This document shows positions 22,301 through 34,700 of a stretch of 64,000 bases of DNA, in pieces (the stretch's first letter is position 1; each line of letters starts with the position of its first letter). The DNA lies in NCBI GenBank assembly GCA_038501625.1, contig JAZAYU010000113.1, positions 930,001-994,000 on the forward strand, read 5' to 3'. This DNA is from Corbicula japonica. Lineage: Eukaryota > Mollusca > Bivalvia > Venerida > Cyrenidae. The notes beneath the pieces were generated by a model that was not told the origin of the DNA, did no database searches, and saw nothing but the letters and a program-made list of their open reading frames with translations. The translations under genes were made by a program, and so were the position numbers.

Positions 22301-23480
22301 TGCGTTCAGAATATTGCCATTTGACGGTGCATAGAATCACCGAAAACAACCAAATACCGAATAAAACCGAAAAAGGGACCGAATATGATTAAAAATTGAA
22401 TTTAAACATAAATGCTATTTATTTTAAAAGTGGTATTTGGTATAAAAATAATGTTTTGGGGTACATTTTTCTGTCATTTTTCGGTGTTTTCGGTTATGTT
22501 GGTCTTAGTCGGTGTTTTGGGGTAGTTTTCGGTAATACTATTCATCCGCCATATCACGTCATTATGATTGTATTACACATACGCAGTTTATTTGATTATA
22601 TATATCGATATTATCAGTACGCCTTCGTTGCTTTCATTGAGTAAGAGTTTTACTGAATATTCTTTAAAAGCAATCAATTTAAATGATCGTTAACAACTGA
22701 TTTTCTATGATTGCTTTTGGAACTCTTTTCTGACGTCTACCAGAAGCTGTACTTCGACTTTTTCATTTGAGCGCACCTGCTGAAAGGTCTTAGATTTCGA
22801 ATTGCGGTTTCTTTAGCCGCTGGCTAAAAATGGGCGTGCTGTTCAAGAACCATTATTATTTTCTTACACCATTTATAAATTTACTATTGCTTTACTGTTT
22901 TTATTACTACTATTATGTTAATTACATTGTTCACTAAAATGTTGTTGTATTTAAATTTGTTTTGAGCTAGAGGGTATATAAGGAAAGGAAAATAATGACA
23001 GTTCATATGGGCTGTTTCCAAAAAAGGCTAGGTTGGGGTTTCCAGCTACACAAACGTACAGCAAACAGTATCTACGATTTTCCTATTTTGAGGAGATGAT
23101 TCCATTTAAAAATAGTACCTTATATTAAAAATATTATTCTATTATAAAATAATGGGGAAAAAATGTAAGGTCTATGACAAAAAGTGTGATTGTTTTAAAA
23201 TTCACATTTTTAGACCATCTGTCTACAAAAAGCTGGAAAGTAGACAAGTTTGATTGGGTCTCTAGTGAAATTTGAATTTGTTGGGCATCAACTAAGGACA
23301 CAATTAAGCATAAATTATACTACTTTAAGTTGTTAAAATTCATGCCTTTAAGTCGAGTTAGGTAGATTAGAAATACATTAAAATAGATAAAAAGGGAACT
23401 TTGAAGACCCTCGAACACGACAAATATGAAAATATTGTAGGCTCGGTTAGATTGAGCTTACCCTAACACTATTAAGAAAA
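22301..23480. other. Non-coding stretch before the LINE
   Basis: An AT-rich region with TTTCGGTGTTTTCGG-type short repeats near 22470-22530 and no convincing frame. The 5' boundary of the LINE is not visible. Confidence 0.4.
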
Positions 23481-23490
23481 TCATTACGCC

Positions 23491-23745
23491 TTGTGTACAG
23501 GTACAGGTATAGACCTCGACAGCGACCAAGAAGGCCTAGAAATGTTCTTAGAAGAGCTCGGTGTAACTTTTAAGACTGCCAAGTTTTTGAACACGCGTAG
23601 AGTGGACTGTCAGTCTGCTCAAATCGTTGTAAATAAAGATCAATCCGCTCTCATAGAAGATCCTATGACATGGCCAGAAGGCAACAGCTGTCGACCCTGG
23701 CTTAAATATTCTGACTACCGTAATCGCTCCAACAATGTTGATTAA
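23491..23745 (+). pseudogene. Tail of LINE ORF1
   Basis: An 84-codon open frame (with DQEGLEMFLEELGV and a proline/tryptophan-containing end) closes at TAA 23743-23745. It overlaps the start of the endonuclease frame (ATG 23735) by 11 bases. An ORF1-ORF2 overlap of this kind is common in CR1/RTE-type LINEs. I see no nucleic-acid-binding motif, and the upstream part is missing or degraded. Confidence 0.5.
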
Positions 23746-24405
23746 CTTTTCACTAATTTTCATGTTGCTGAACTTTTTAACTTGGAACGCGACTGGTATT
23801 ATGACTGGCCTGCCATACATACTTGATGAATTAAAACAAAAAGACATTGACATCTGTGATATTTCTGAACATTGGCTGCTTGATCATAACTCTTTCATTT
23901 TAGAAAACTTATGTGAGGACTATGCAGCTCATGTAGTCTGCTGTTCTAGGCCTAAAGTGCTCAACGGCAGGTCTTATGGCAAGGGTGGCGTGGCAATTAT
24001 ATGGAAGAAAACGCTAAGTGACATTATTCAAACAGTTGAATCAGACAGCGACCGCAATGCCGCAATAAAAGTAATCTTAGATGACAGAGCGCTCTACATT
24101 ATTCAAGCTTATCTCCCCTGTGCCAATGAGACACTTGAATGCTTTAAATCGGAAGCTGATAAAATAAGCGACATAATGTCTCAGAAAGGAATCAACGATA
24201 GAGCAATAGTCATGGGTGATCTCAATGCTAATCCTATCCGTAACATAAAAGATAGAGATAAATATCTGAACTCGCTTATTGAACTTCATAATTTGCGAAT
24301 TTTAACAGCATCAGATCTGTGTAGCGGACCAAATTATACATTCATCCCGGGTCCAAACGCATCCCCGAGCTTCATTGACCACATCCTTGTAGATGAATTT
24401 TTATG

Positions 24406-25677
24406 CCCCCACAAAGTGGGAGGCATATAGAGTTGCACTCGTCCGTACGTACGTACGTCCGTACGTACGTCCGTACGTCCCCAAATCTTGTGGCATCAAC
24501 TCCTCCTAAACTATAAGGCGGATTTCTTTCAAACTTGCACAGATGATCAAGCAGGATGTGTAGATGATCGTTAAGAAAGGATTTTTTCCTGCGACCATTT
24601 TTACCAGAGTTGTGGCCCTTTGTTAATTTCAGTTATTAAATCTTGTGGCGTCAACTCCTCCTAAACTATAAGGCGGATTTCTTTCAAACTTGCACAGATG
24701 ATCAAGCAGGATGTGTAGATGATCGTTAAGAAAGGATTTTTTCCTGCGACCGTTTTTACCAGAGTTATGGCCCTTTGTAAATTTCAGTTATTAAATCTTG
24801 TGGCGTCAACTTCTCCTAAACTATAAGGCGGATTTCTTTCAAACTTGCACAGATGATCAAGCAGGATGTGTAGATGATCGTAAAGAAAGGATTTTTTCCT
24901 GCGACCATTTTACCCGAGTTATGGCTCTTTGTAAGTTTCAGTAATTAAATCTTGTGGCGTCAACTCCTTCTAAACTATAAAGCAGATTTCTCTCAAACTT
25001 GCACAGATGATTAAGCAGAATGTGTAGATGATCGTAGAGAAAGGATTTTTTCCTGCGACTATTTTTACCAGAGTTATGGCTCTTTGTTTATTTCAGTAAT
25101 TTAAACTTGTGGCATCAACTCCTCATTAACTATCTAAGGGATTTCTTTCAAATTTGCACAGATGATCAAGCAGGTTGTGTAGATGATTGTAAAGAAAGAG
25201 TTTTTCTTACGGCCATTTTACCAGAGTTATGGCCCTTTGTTAATTTCAGCGATTTAATCTTGTGGCATAAACTCCTCGTTTACTAATGGATGGATTTCTT
25301 TTAAACTTGCTCACATGATCAAAGTGGATGTGCAGATGATCATAAAGAAAGGATTTTTTCCTGCGGCCATATTTACCAGAGTTATGGCCATTTGTTATTT
25401 TCACTTACAAAATTTTGTGGCATCAACTCCACATTTTTTATTTGGCTGATTTCTTCCAAACTTACACAGATGATTAGACATGATGTCTTAATTGCTGTGA
25501 AGGACAATGCCTTGCAACCATTTTCACCAAAGTTATGGCCCTTTGTTTATGTTAGTCATTAAATTTTGTGGCTCTTACTCCTCATTCACCACATATTGTT
25601 AATACCTAGTACACAATTTTGTTACAAATGTACTTGCAGCAGTGGGGGGGCATCAGTGTCCTGAGGACACAGTCTAG
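24406..25677 (+). mobile_element. Pearl-like array element inserted in the LINE endonuclease
   Basis: The insertion is bounded by a 5-bp duplication, TTATG (24401-24405 and 25678-25682), and the LINE codons continue across it. The left end is a small hairpin (CCCCCAC AAA GTGGGAGG) followed by GCATATAGAGTTGCAC and a (CGTA)n run at 24443-24478. The core has seven to eight units of about 155 bp (24480-25590) with CAACTCCTCCTAAACTATAA, CTTGCACAGATGATCAAGCA and CCAGAGTTATGGCCCTTTG. They are near identical at the left and decay to the right. The right end has GTGGGGGGGCAT and CTGAGGACACAGTCTAG. No protein is encoded. Confidence 0.85.
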
Positions 25678-26935
25678 TTATGGAATGACACAGTCTCGTG
25701 CAGTATTTTAGAAGACGCCCCACTTAACGTATCACGACACCTGCCGATATCATTTTCGCTACAACTAGAACGTACTCATCACCTAACCCATGAATCCAAC
25801 GCTTCGTCCTTTACAAAACAGTGCTACAAATGGACCTCTGCAATCCGCGTTGAACGTTACAAAACGGAAGTCACACATTTATTGCAAAACGATCAACTAA
25901 CTAAAGGAAATATTGAAGGCAAATACAGTGCTATTGTTTCTTCTATACAGCTAGCGTCTGAGAAACATCTACAAAAACGTGTGTTCAAAAGCTGCCTCAA
26001 ACCTTACTGGTCAGCGACTCTAAATACTCTACACGGTGACATGAGAACGGAACGCTATGACTGGATAAATGCTTCATGACCGCGACACGGTCCGCTATAT
26101 GACAAATATAAACAGCTAAAAACAATCTTCCGCCGTGAATTAAGAATTTCCTTCCGTAACTTTGAGCGTTCAGAAGATGATAGAATCGATCAACTTTCAG
26201 AGTTTGACCAAAAGGGGTTCTGGAAGGTTATCAGTTCGAGGAAAAATCGCTCATCGGGTGCAGGAAACGAAATAAATTTCAATGGTAATATTTGTCGCGA
26301 TCCAAAAAGTGTACCGAGTGGCTGGTGTGACTACTTTACAGACCTATATGCATTCTCTAATAATCCAGCATTTGATGAAAACTTTAAAAACATGGTTGAA
26401 TCTGATGTGACTGCTTATTTATCTCATTCTGAATCAAACAGCATCTCTCGTGAGATCTCACGACCGGTGTCATTTGACGAGATCAAGGAGGTTGTGCTGT
26501 CACTGCCTAACGGAAAGTGTGCCTCTTATGATAACGTGACATATGAACATTTAAAGAACGGCGGTGACGTTCTACTAGAAAAAATAAGAACTCATTTTAA
26601 TAACATTCTAGCAAATGAAACATTGCCCGCAACGCTGAAACAAGGGATTGTAATAACATTACATAAAGGTGGGGGTAAGTCTAAATTAGACCCCAACAAT
26701 TATAGAGCAATTTCTCTACTGCCGGTACTTTTTAAAACCTTTGAGAAAATCTTACTTAATTGAATCGAAAGCTCTCCTATTTATAGTGCAATTCACCCTC
26801 TTCAGCACGGTTTTCAGAAAGGAAAGAATAGTAAACTTGTTAGCTTGTTATATCAAGAATCTGTTAATTATTGCTTTGAAAGACACAATGTACTATACAC
26901 CTGTTTCATGGACGCTATGAAGGCATTTCACTGTA

Positions 26936-27355
26936 CCACAGGTGCTTGAAACAAACTTTTTTTTAATGTTCTATATGGGCTATATAAGACTAAAGGTTAA
27001 CAATGGCTGCTATGCATGTCCATACAATTTGCTGAGCACAATTTTTATTCCACAGAATGTGCCATCAAAAACAAAGTTCTTCACATAGATCATACATCAT
27101 TCTTATAGGAAATATCATCCAAAGTCTTCCTATATAGCACAATGGTCCGAAAAAAGTTTCCTCAAAATAATCACAATCTTTCAACTTGTCAAAATCGACG
27201 TCCAAAAATCTCAATCGCTAACCCCTCGTGTTTCTGGGTGAATGATCACATTTCGCGCTGATTTTTTTATGATTGACAATTGCTTAACACAAATAAGTTT
27301 CGGATAAAAGACATCTGACAAACATATCAAAATAGTTTGTTTCAAGCACCTGTGG
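26936..27355. mobile_element. 420-bp MITE inserted in the LINE reverse transcriptase
   Basis: The inverted ends CCACAGGTGCTTGAAACAAA and its complement (ending 27355) are flanked by ACTGTA at 26930-26935 and 27356-27361. With the alternative boundary CACAGG...CCTGTG the flanks are 8 bp with seven matches, which would fit hAT. The reverse transcriptase frame continues on the far side once the insert is set aside. No frame lies inside. Confidence 0.85.
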
Positions 27356-28699
27356 ACTGTACCTGGATCACGGGTCTAATTCATAAATTGTTCCACCTCG
27401 GTATTACAGGAAAGGCACTAAGAATATGTGACGTCATTCTACGTGTCGGGTCCTGGCCTACGGTCGGTTGTCTAGCAGCTTCCGGATAGAGCAAGGAACC
27501 AGACAAGGAAGTAATTGTTCCCCTTTTTTCTACACCGTTTTCGTGAACGAGCTATTAATTCTGCTGGAAAACTCACGACAAGGACTCGAAATCAACTCAA
27601 TTTCACTAAGTGCGCCAACACAGGCAGATGATATTGTGCTCCTATCACTATCAAAAAACGGTTTAACCGAACTTTTAAACATCTGTAATAATTACTCGAA
27701 GCGATGGAGATACATTTATAACCCAGCTAAATGTGCGGTTTTAGTGCATAACCAGAAGAGCAGAGAACACACAGTGATTTATTACGATTTTATACAGAAC
27801 TGACAGAAGTTAAACACTATAAACACTTAGGAATAGTTCAGGACTTCACCTCGAGAAAACCACATAGTGTTGATGACATACGACAATTAGCTAGAAAAAA
27901 CAATATTTTCATTTTCAAACTGTGGTATCCATAGTAATGGTATAAATCCGGTAACAGCTTCAAAACTTTACACAACGTGTGTACTTCCAAAAGCTTTCTA
28001 CGGCTGCGAACTTTGGAACAATATTATCATTACTGACCGTAAAAATCTGGAAGTTATTCATCATTTTTGTATTAAGAAAATTCAAAACTTGCCGCACTTG
28101 ACTCGGTCTGACATGGCTCTAGGATTACTTGGTTTCACTTCCTTAGAAGCATTCATTGACAAAAACTTCTTTTCCATGGGTCGTTATGTCGCTTTAAGTA
28201 CTCCGATTTAGCATTCCAGTTATTTACGCTCAGATTGTTTCAATACAAGAATAAATGTACAAATCTCAATCGAGGTTTTATTCAAGATGTTACCAGAATT
28301 TTGGATAAATATGATTTGATTAACTTCTTAGACGAATTTATATTATCTGGCTCATTCCCCAGAAAAGTAACATTGAAAATGCAGTGCAAACAAAATATAA
28401 GACATTACGAACAGAACGCTTGGTTACAGCGTATGTCTGCTGACCCTGATTTCACTCGCTTTAGAAATATTATTATGTAGTAAAAATTTCTTGCATAACG
28501 TTATAAAGAATTTATGTTATACATCATGTAATATTTTATAATTATGTTATGCATTTCATGATTTTCTTATTTTTTGTTTGTAATCTTTTATTTTTTTTTT
28601 ATTTTGCAACTTTGTAACTTGCAGAAAATTATCATCTTCAAAATTCATGAAAGATATTATGGGTTAATCAGATAAATCAGATAAATTGTCATTTCAATA

Positions 28700-29324
28700 C
28701 TACACCAAGAAAGCAAAACCTTTTTACAATCTCCATTGGCTTGTCGTAAAACGAAACACCCAAGTCTCGGGGTAAAATCCTCCTTTTCTAAATATAATAA
28801 CTTTTGTTTTATCTTAATTCACTTTAAGTTATACAATTCTTACGCAATATCACGCATTTTGTAAACTTATTTTCTTTAAGAACCGTTTAATATTTTAATC
28901 GAATACTTAACTATTTGGAAAAATCGTCGTGAGTGATTATATATTATGCCTAACTCTGCATACTAGTATATAAAATCATTTTAGGTCGTTACCTTAACGT
29001 TAATAATTGACTTACAAAATTGAAGATGAACTCTTTCGATTTGTGAAGCTTGAAAGATGGTGAGTGCTGATATCAATAAATTTAAATAGATACCATTGCA
29101 TTTTAAAAACAGCTTTTTGAGCCGGAGAAGCTTACGTTTTTGGGCCTCTAAAAATGAACAACCTGATGATAATACTACACCAAGAAAGCAAAACCTTTTT
29201 ACAATCTCCAGTGGCTTGTCGTAAAACGAAACACCCAAGTCTCGGGGTAAATTCCTCCTTTTCTAAATATTATAACTTTTGTTTTATCTTAATTCACTTT
29301 AAGTTATACAATTCTTACGCAATA
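28700..29324. repeat. Direct repeat pair of about 152 bp
   Basis: 28700-28851 and 29171-29324 share CTACACCAAGAAAGCAAAAC, GGCTTGTCGTAAAACGAAAC and ATACAATTCTTACGCAATATC with few differences. The second copy contains the end of the LINE fragment that follows; the first is probably a local duplication of it. Confidence 0.75.
28981..29245 (-). pseudogene. LINE reverse transcriptase fragment
   Basis: An open frame of about 85 codons with KRFCFLGVVLSSGCSF, then EAQK and IERVHLQFCKS. These match the post-catalytic connection region of mollusc LINE reverse transcriptases (normally ...F.YLGV.....GSF.EAQ ... IERVHL.FCK...). About 50 residues appear deleted between the two blocks. Confidence 0.7.
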
Positions 29325-29694
29325 TCTTAACCTTTCTGTAAATCATTTGGTGTGTGTGGCAAAGTGATCGTCTGCGTATAATACATGCATAAAAATAGTC
29401 TAAGTAACCCAATGTCGACTCCTTTGAAACCAATATGAGCTCTTCTTCAAAGTCATTAATCTACTTAAAATAACGGTGATAAACTTCCAGATTGCCTAAG
29501 GCCTAATAAACATTCAGAACTGTTGCCTACACTCCCCCAAATTTTAACCTTTGACTTAACACAGATGTTCTTGACTTAATAATATTTAGCATTTTACCTC
29601 TTATGCCTATCAATTTATACCAATTTTTATATCGTAAAATATAATCAAAAGCCTTATAAAATTCCATAAAACACAATATAAATGTCGGCTGTTG

Positions 29695-29926
29695 TTAAGG
29701 GCTCGCCTCACTCCTCCCAATCCTATTCATCGATAAAAAGAAAATTATCAAAATCTCAGTAACGGCAAAATGCCGTTCAATGAAACTGAGACCATATGCA
29801 AAATAGATACATTAATAACAAACATTTGTGCAAAGTTTCATTTAACAGCATTTTGACGTTATTGAGATTTTGATAATTTTCTTTTAATCGATGAATAGGA
29901 TTGGGAGGAGTGTGGCAAGCCCTTAA
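29695..29926. mobile_element. 232-bp MITE with TTAA flanks
   Basis: Inverted ends of about 65 bp begin GGGCTCGCCTCACTCC on the left and GGGCTTGCCACACTCC on the right (complement), with CCTATTCATCGAT and GAAAATTATCAAAATCTCA on both. TTAA at 29695-29698 and 29923-29926 is the target duplication. This fits the piggyBac or Kolobok superfamilies. Confidence 0.85.
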
Positions 29927-30203
29927 TAAACTTTGATAAAACCATGCAAAACATATAGATTACCATTTTTGCTCTAAATCCAGCTTGTGATTCGACATAA
30001 ACAATGTACGTTTTATTCTTCTGCCCAATTTGTCAGTCTATTATTTAACATTTTAGAAAAACGTTTACCAATAACACTTAATAATGTACACTTAACAACT
30101 TAGCTATGTATACACATTCGTACTGGAGCGTTACTGGCTTGATTTTTGGGCTATTGCCTTAAAACCTTTTATAAACCATGTAATTAATACTAACTGATAT
30201 ATA
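29927..30203. other. Short spacer between two MITEs
   Basis: No feature seen between the TTAA element and the ACTCAAC element. Confidence 0.4.
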
Positions 30204-30462
30204 TACTCAACAAAAAAAAAGAAACATGACAATGTAACTTTGAATAAGTATGAGGTGCATATTCAAAATCTATATATTTTTGCACCATCCAAAAGAAAAT
30301 AACCACTGAATCACTTGTTTCATGCACCAAAAATATCAACATGCATAATTAAGTTCAAAACATGCACAATTTTTATTACATACCACAATTCAGTTAGCTT
30401 TAAATCTGGTTCCAGGAAAATACACCAAATATAAAGTGTCAGGTTTCTATTTTTGTTGAGTA
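30204..30462. mobile_element. 259-bp MITE with ACTCAACAAAAA ends
   Basis: The left end TACTCAACAAAAAAAAAGAA and right end (complement) TACTCAACAAAAATAGAAAC are inverted, followed by (A/C)CTGACA or ATGACA. TATA lies at both junctions. It has the same terminal motif as the 7.3-kb element at 14744-22049, so it may depend on the same transposase. No frame inside. Confidence 0.8.
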
Positions 30463-31615
30463 TATTTGTAAAACTTCATTCAAAATGACAGACAACCGAC
30501 TGCTCAAAATCATTTAGAATACTGACACCCACAGAATACAAATTTACAAAATCAGTCATTATAGCGTATGTTCAACTTAATAAACGAATTACGCGTACGT
30601 ATAAATCAATATTTGGAACCTAGAAATATGCTATTCTTCTATTTCTGTTAAATTAAATTCATTTCATTCTTAATCTTAATGTTTTATATCTGTTTATTAT
30701 CTAACCCACGTTTTGAGCAATCAGTTTGAATGCATAAAATGTAGTCGCCTATCTTTTGGTTTTCCAATATGCCTGTTAAATTCGACCAATTTTTTTGTAA
30801 ATCAGTAAGTATTTATTGCATTTTTATTGAAAGTTTTAGAGCAAAAGCTCAATTATCAAGCCAGTAATGCCACACTTCGAAGGTGTATACTTAGAAAAGT
30901 TGTAAAGTGTAATACCTCTTTAGTTTTTAAAATTAAGAAAACTTCCTTAATTATGCAATGGTATGTCGAATCACTCGCTCCATCTTTCAGGTGAATATCA
31001 AATGTCAAAACAAAATATTTATTGTAAAATTTAAGTAAGAACGAGGCTATTCCTATGACTACATGGAATAGGACTAAAATAGATTCTTTCTTTGGATTTT
31101 ATAAAGTGTTGCTATAAAATTAATACTAGTGTTAAAAGTATTATTTTAAGCAAAAGAGAGAAATATTTCTAACACTGACAATGATCATAGCAATGGTAAA
31201 TATTGATTTATACATAACAAAGGAAAATGACTAAATTTGCATAGGGACTTCATATGTAGTTGAAAATAATAAAATGTTAACATCATATTAGTATATATTT
31301 ACACTTCAACTTCATTCTCTACGATGAAGTCTTATTCACCTAAGGAATCATAATTTCTAATGGTGAACAGTGTGACGTAATAGTCTAAAAGGCGTGGCTC
31401 CAGAAAAACCGTTCGCAGTTTATTGGACGTTGCACATTGTTTTGACCTGTGACGTCGCAGAGCATGCACGTTTTGCCACGAGTTGTTGCGAAAAAGCATG
31501 CAGTCCTTCAGTTTGTCGTGAACATGGCTGTTCTAACAGCCATAAGAAAATGACGTTATATTATAAATTCTTCTAATAATTTCTGTATTTATGAGAGTTT
31601 AAATATGTGTAAATA
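30463..31615. other. Non-coding stretch
   Basis: AT-rich; no supported gene. A 60-codon frame at 31394-31576 shows no motif. Confidence 0.4.
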
Positions 31616-31772
31616 TAAGGATTGAATCAACATTTGATGTTTTTCATTTGGGTATGAAAAACAGTTGGATTGTTTAAAGTATGCGTGAAGCCCTTCGGGC
31701 TTCACCCACTTTAAACAGACCAACTGTTTTCCATACCCAAATGAAAAACATCAAATATCGATTCAATCCTTA
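31616..31772. repeat. 157-bp foldback (near-perfect hairpin)
   Basis: The left arm (TAAGGATTGAATCAACATTT ... GTGAAGCCC) and right arm (GGGCTTCAC ... AATCCTTA) pair over about 75 bases with a few mismatches. The tip is GAAGCCC TTC GGGCTTC. The outer arm sequence also appears in fragments at 1935-2150. It looks like a foldback MITE. Confidence 0.85.
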
Positions 31773-32456
31773 AGTAAAATGCACAAACTATAGTTGGTAT
31801 ATATAAACATGAATATATACGCACAAAAAGTTCGAAATTCCACATAACACACTTTAAATGGATAACAATAACAAAGTGAAAAAAGCAACAACAACATTCA
31901 TGCCATTTATGTACATTGTTTTCCTTATGGCGATTGTTTACATGCAGTTGTTACCTGTAATATCGACCACCTGTAAGCAAAAGCCACCTGTGGAAAGAGA
32001 CCACCCTCCATCTTTCCTGTTTGTATTTAAGAAATAAAGTTCAATGCACACAGAGATCACCTGCCTTCCAAGACCACTTTTAGGTTTCCCCTGGATGGTC
32101 TTTGAAGAGAGGTTTGACTGTACCTTAACAGTAGTTTAAAATGATGTATTAAAAAGATTGCGTGCATATATTTGCAATGTTGTCATCACCTATTATACAT
32201 AGTTTTGCTCGAAACGAATTAAGCAAAACCCGTAAAGGTGATAGTTTTCTTATATATAATATATACAAAGAATAACATGTATGTTATACAAGCAACAAGT
32301 ATTATAAACATGTAATATAAACTAAACATAATATTGGTAATCACATGTTATCCCATGTTATATACTATAAAAAAAATATAAAAAAAATAACAACGAAAAA
32401 CCCTACAAATATGTTGAAATGTGTAATATATGAGGGATGGTACTGATCACAAAAAT
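31773..32456. other. Non-coding stretch with a MITE end
   Basis: A remnant of a pogo-like MITE lies at about 31960-32122 (GACCACC motifs on the left, GAGAGGTTTGACTGTAC on the right). The rest is AT-rich and unassigned. Confidence 0.45.
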
Positions 32457-33786
32457 TCAGATTTTAGCAATTTTCATTATAATTTCAATAAACTTACATA
32501 GTCGTATTAAAACCATTTTATTTTGTGTATTAAACAATTGATTCATCTTTAAAATATTGGGATTATGGTAATAATATCTGCTTAAATATAGCTTCCGTTC
32601 GTTTTCAAAGTGAGTGCATTCAAAAATAATATTATAGTGATACTCATTGCCGACCGTATTGGTATTAACGCATAAATGACATGTTCTATCACTCAAAGGA
32701 ACACCAATCCATCTTCCAACTTCTACTGGGAGTCGATGGTTTCTTGTACGGAAATATAGTCAATAATTTTGAATAATAATTAGGAAGTATTTCAAAATAA
32801 TAGTTAATTTTAAACTCAGTCTTGAATATACGGTAAATAATACTACATGATGCTTGATTTAACATTCCCTCCCAAGTCTGTAAGTATTGATCGTTTATTT
32901 TTTGTTTGAATGCCTTTGGAAACCATTTTCTGTTAAAATTTCTTTGATTTGTCCATATATTGCCAAAACCGTTTTTATTGATTATGTCTATTATGTATAA
33001 TATCCATTTTGAATTTATTTATCCTTGCTCATGTAAACCGTGAATAATGATATAAATGTTGTTTGATAATTTTTCAGAGCTAGTATCTGATAATTTACTC
33101 CAAAAATTAATAAGTCTAATATCAACATCAAGTTTTAAGGGTTTTACGCCAGTTTCTGCATACACCATAAAATTGGGGGTAGACTTTTTAAGATTAAGTA
33201 TTAGTTTTAGAAATTTCAGTTGTATTCTTTCAAGAATGTCAATGTTAGAAAATCCCCACAGTTCGCATCCATAAAGAAGTATTGGTTTTATTATTTTATT
33301 AAACAATTCAATTTGAATATTGATCGGCAAACTAAGTGATCTTGTTTTCTTAAGTAAAGAAAACATAGCTTTGTTTGCTTGCTCTGCAATGTGTATTTTG
33401 GTTTTTAAGTAACTTTTAGTGTTGGATAAAAATAATCCTAAGTATTTATAATCTTTTACCGTTTCTAATTCATTACCATTGAATTTAAACATATTGTCAT
33501 ATATTTTATTTCTTGATCCGAATACCATCACTTTTGTTTTACTAATATTAACTTCTAATTTCCATTTCTTACAATAATTTTCAAATTCTAGTAAACTAGT
33601 TTTTAGACTTTCTGGGTTATCGCCCAAAAGCACTGTATCGTCAGCGTATAGGATTACAATTAATTTTAAATAAATATATATATTTTCATGATCAACTCTA
33701 CATTCTATCCCATTTGTATTGCAGAAGTATGTCTCCAGATCATTAAGGTAGAATGAAAAAAGAAGAGGAGAAAGATTTTGACACCC
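32457..33786 (-). pseudogene. LINE reverse transcriptase C-terminal half
   Basis: Reading on the - strand: CQNLSPLLFSFYLNDLE at about 33780-33720, then YADDTVLLGDN with the catalytic DD near 33640, a long intact part (33633-33019) with YKYLGLFLS and PILLYGCELWGF, and a tail with TRNHRLPVEVGRW, CHLC and HIIFEC-type zinc residues, ending at TAA near 32457. Shifts near 33019 and 32760-32700 break it. The amino-terminal half ends abruptly at about 33786, where unrelated sequence begins. Confidence 0.85.
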
Positions 33787-34700
33787 GGATTAGACAACAT
33801 AGCAGGTACCACATTTTATTACTTTTTTGACAAATTTCTTTTTTTTTCAACAACTGTCTCCTGTTATTATCAATATTCATCTGTTTGTAACAATAAAATA
33901 ACGATTTGTCCGGAAATTGTTGAAAAAATGATAATTTAATTTTCACAGCTCACCAATAAGACAACTGTACTATCTGGGTTATGAATTACCTTAAACTGTC
34001 GAACAGACTTTTTATAAAATCATTTAAAATGATATTGCAATTACAAAATGTATGCGATTTTCTTCTTATTTATTCTTTATTTATGTATAAAAAACTTAAA
34101 ATTGGTCTTCTCTTTTAAAAATTTTCTAGGTTCACATCATGTAGAACATTCTCTTTTCAAACCACTTTTACACTTACCGTTGTTGTTAATATTTTAATGT
34201 ATGCGATTGTGAAAATGTATATCCCGATTTCTCACTCTCATTTAGAAATGAGTTATGTTTATTACCTCCTGTCCATAAATATCCATATGCTAGCTGTTCA
34301 ATCAAATGTACATTAATTACAAAATATTCTATTCTCTTACTTGTATTGTAGTTTATCTAGTTAGTGGTTCTCATTTACCAAAACGAACATCGTAGACCCT
34401 AGATGACTCTGTAGCCATGCATACTGATCGCGGGTCCACAGATGTCGCATTCTACTTGTCAATACACATAATTGAATACCATCCTTTTTACATGTGCCTA
34501 GTGTAATTTTTGAAAATGCCTAGTTTCCAAGTTTCCAAGTTTATTTTACAATTTTTCTCAGTATGTATATACACATAAACATGAGAACAAATAATTATTT
34601 ACAATAATTTTAGCTCGGCGGTCAACGTGGTAATGGCCCTGTTCAACAAAGAGGAAAACAAATATTTTAACAAAAAGTAAAAATAAGACAGTAAAGAGTT
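33787..34700. other. Non-coding stretch
   Basis: No gene or repeat recognised. GTATGCGATT occurs twice, at about 34049 and 34199. Confidence 0.4.

Larger units (their letters stand above)
23735..28480 (+). pseudogene. LINE with endonuclease and reverse transcriptase, dead and interrupted
   Basis: ORF2 of a non-LTR retrotransposon. The apurinic-type endonuclease (23735-24405) shows LTWNATGI, SEHWLL, MGDLNAN and SFIDHILV. The frame resumes after an insertion (24406-25677), then shows the reverse transcriptase blocks NNYRAISLLPVLFKTFEKIL, QHGFQKGKN and MDAMKAF, a second insertion (26936-27355), then GTRQGSNCSPFF and QADDIVLLS with the catalytic DD. The tail (YGCELWNN, then 28235-28480) ends in TAG near 28480. 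Stops or shifts occur near 26077, 26761, 27450-27500, 27801, 27930 and 28210, so it cannot be active. The central domain order is that of CR1/L2-like elements; the exact clade is not determined. Confidence 0.85.

Noticed and set aside
31394..31576. Cysteine-containing 60-codon frame as a small secreted peptide
   Set aside because: There is no signal peptide, no splice context and no second copy. Composition alone is not evidence.
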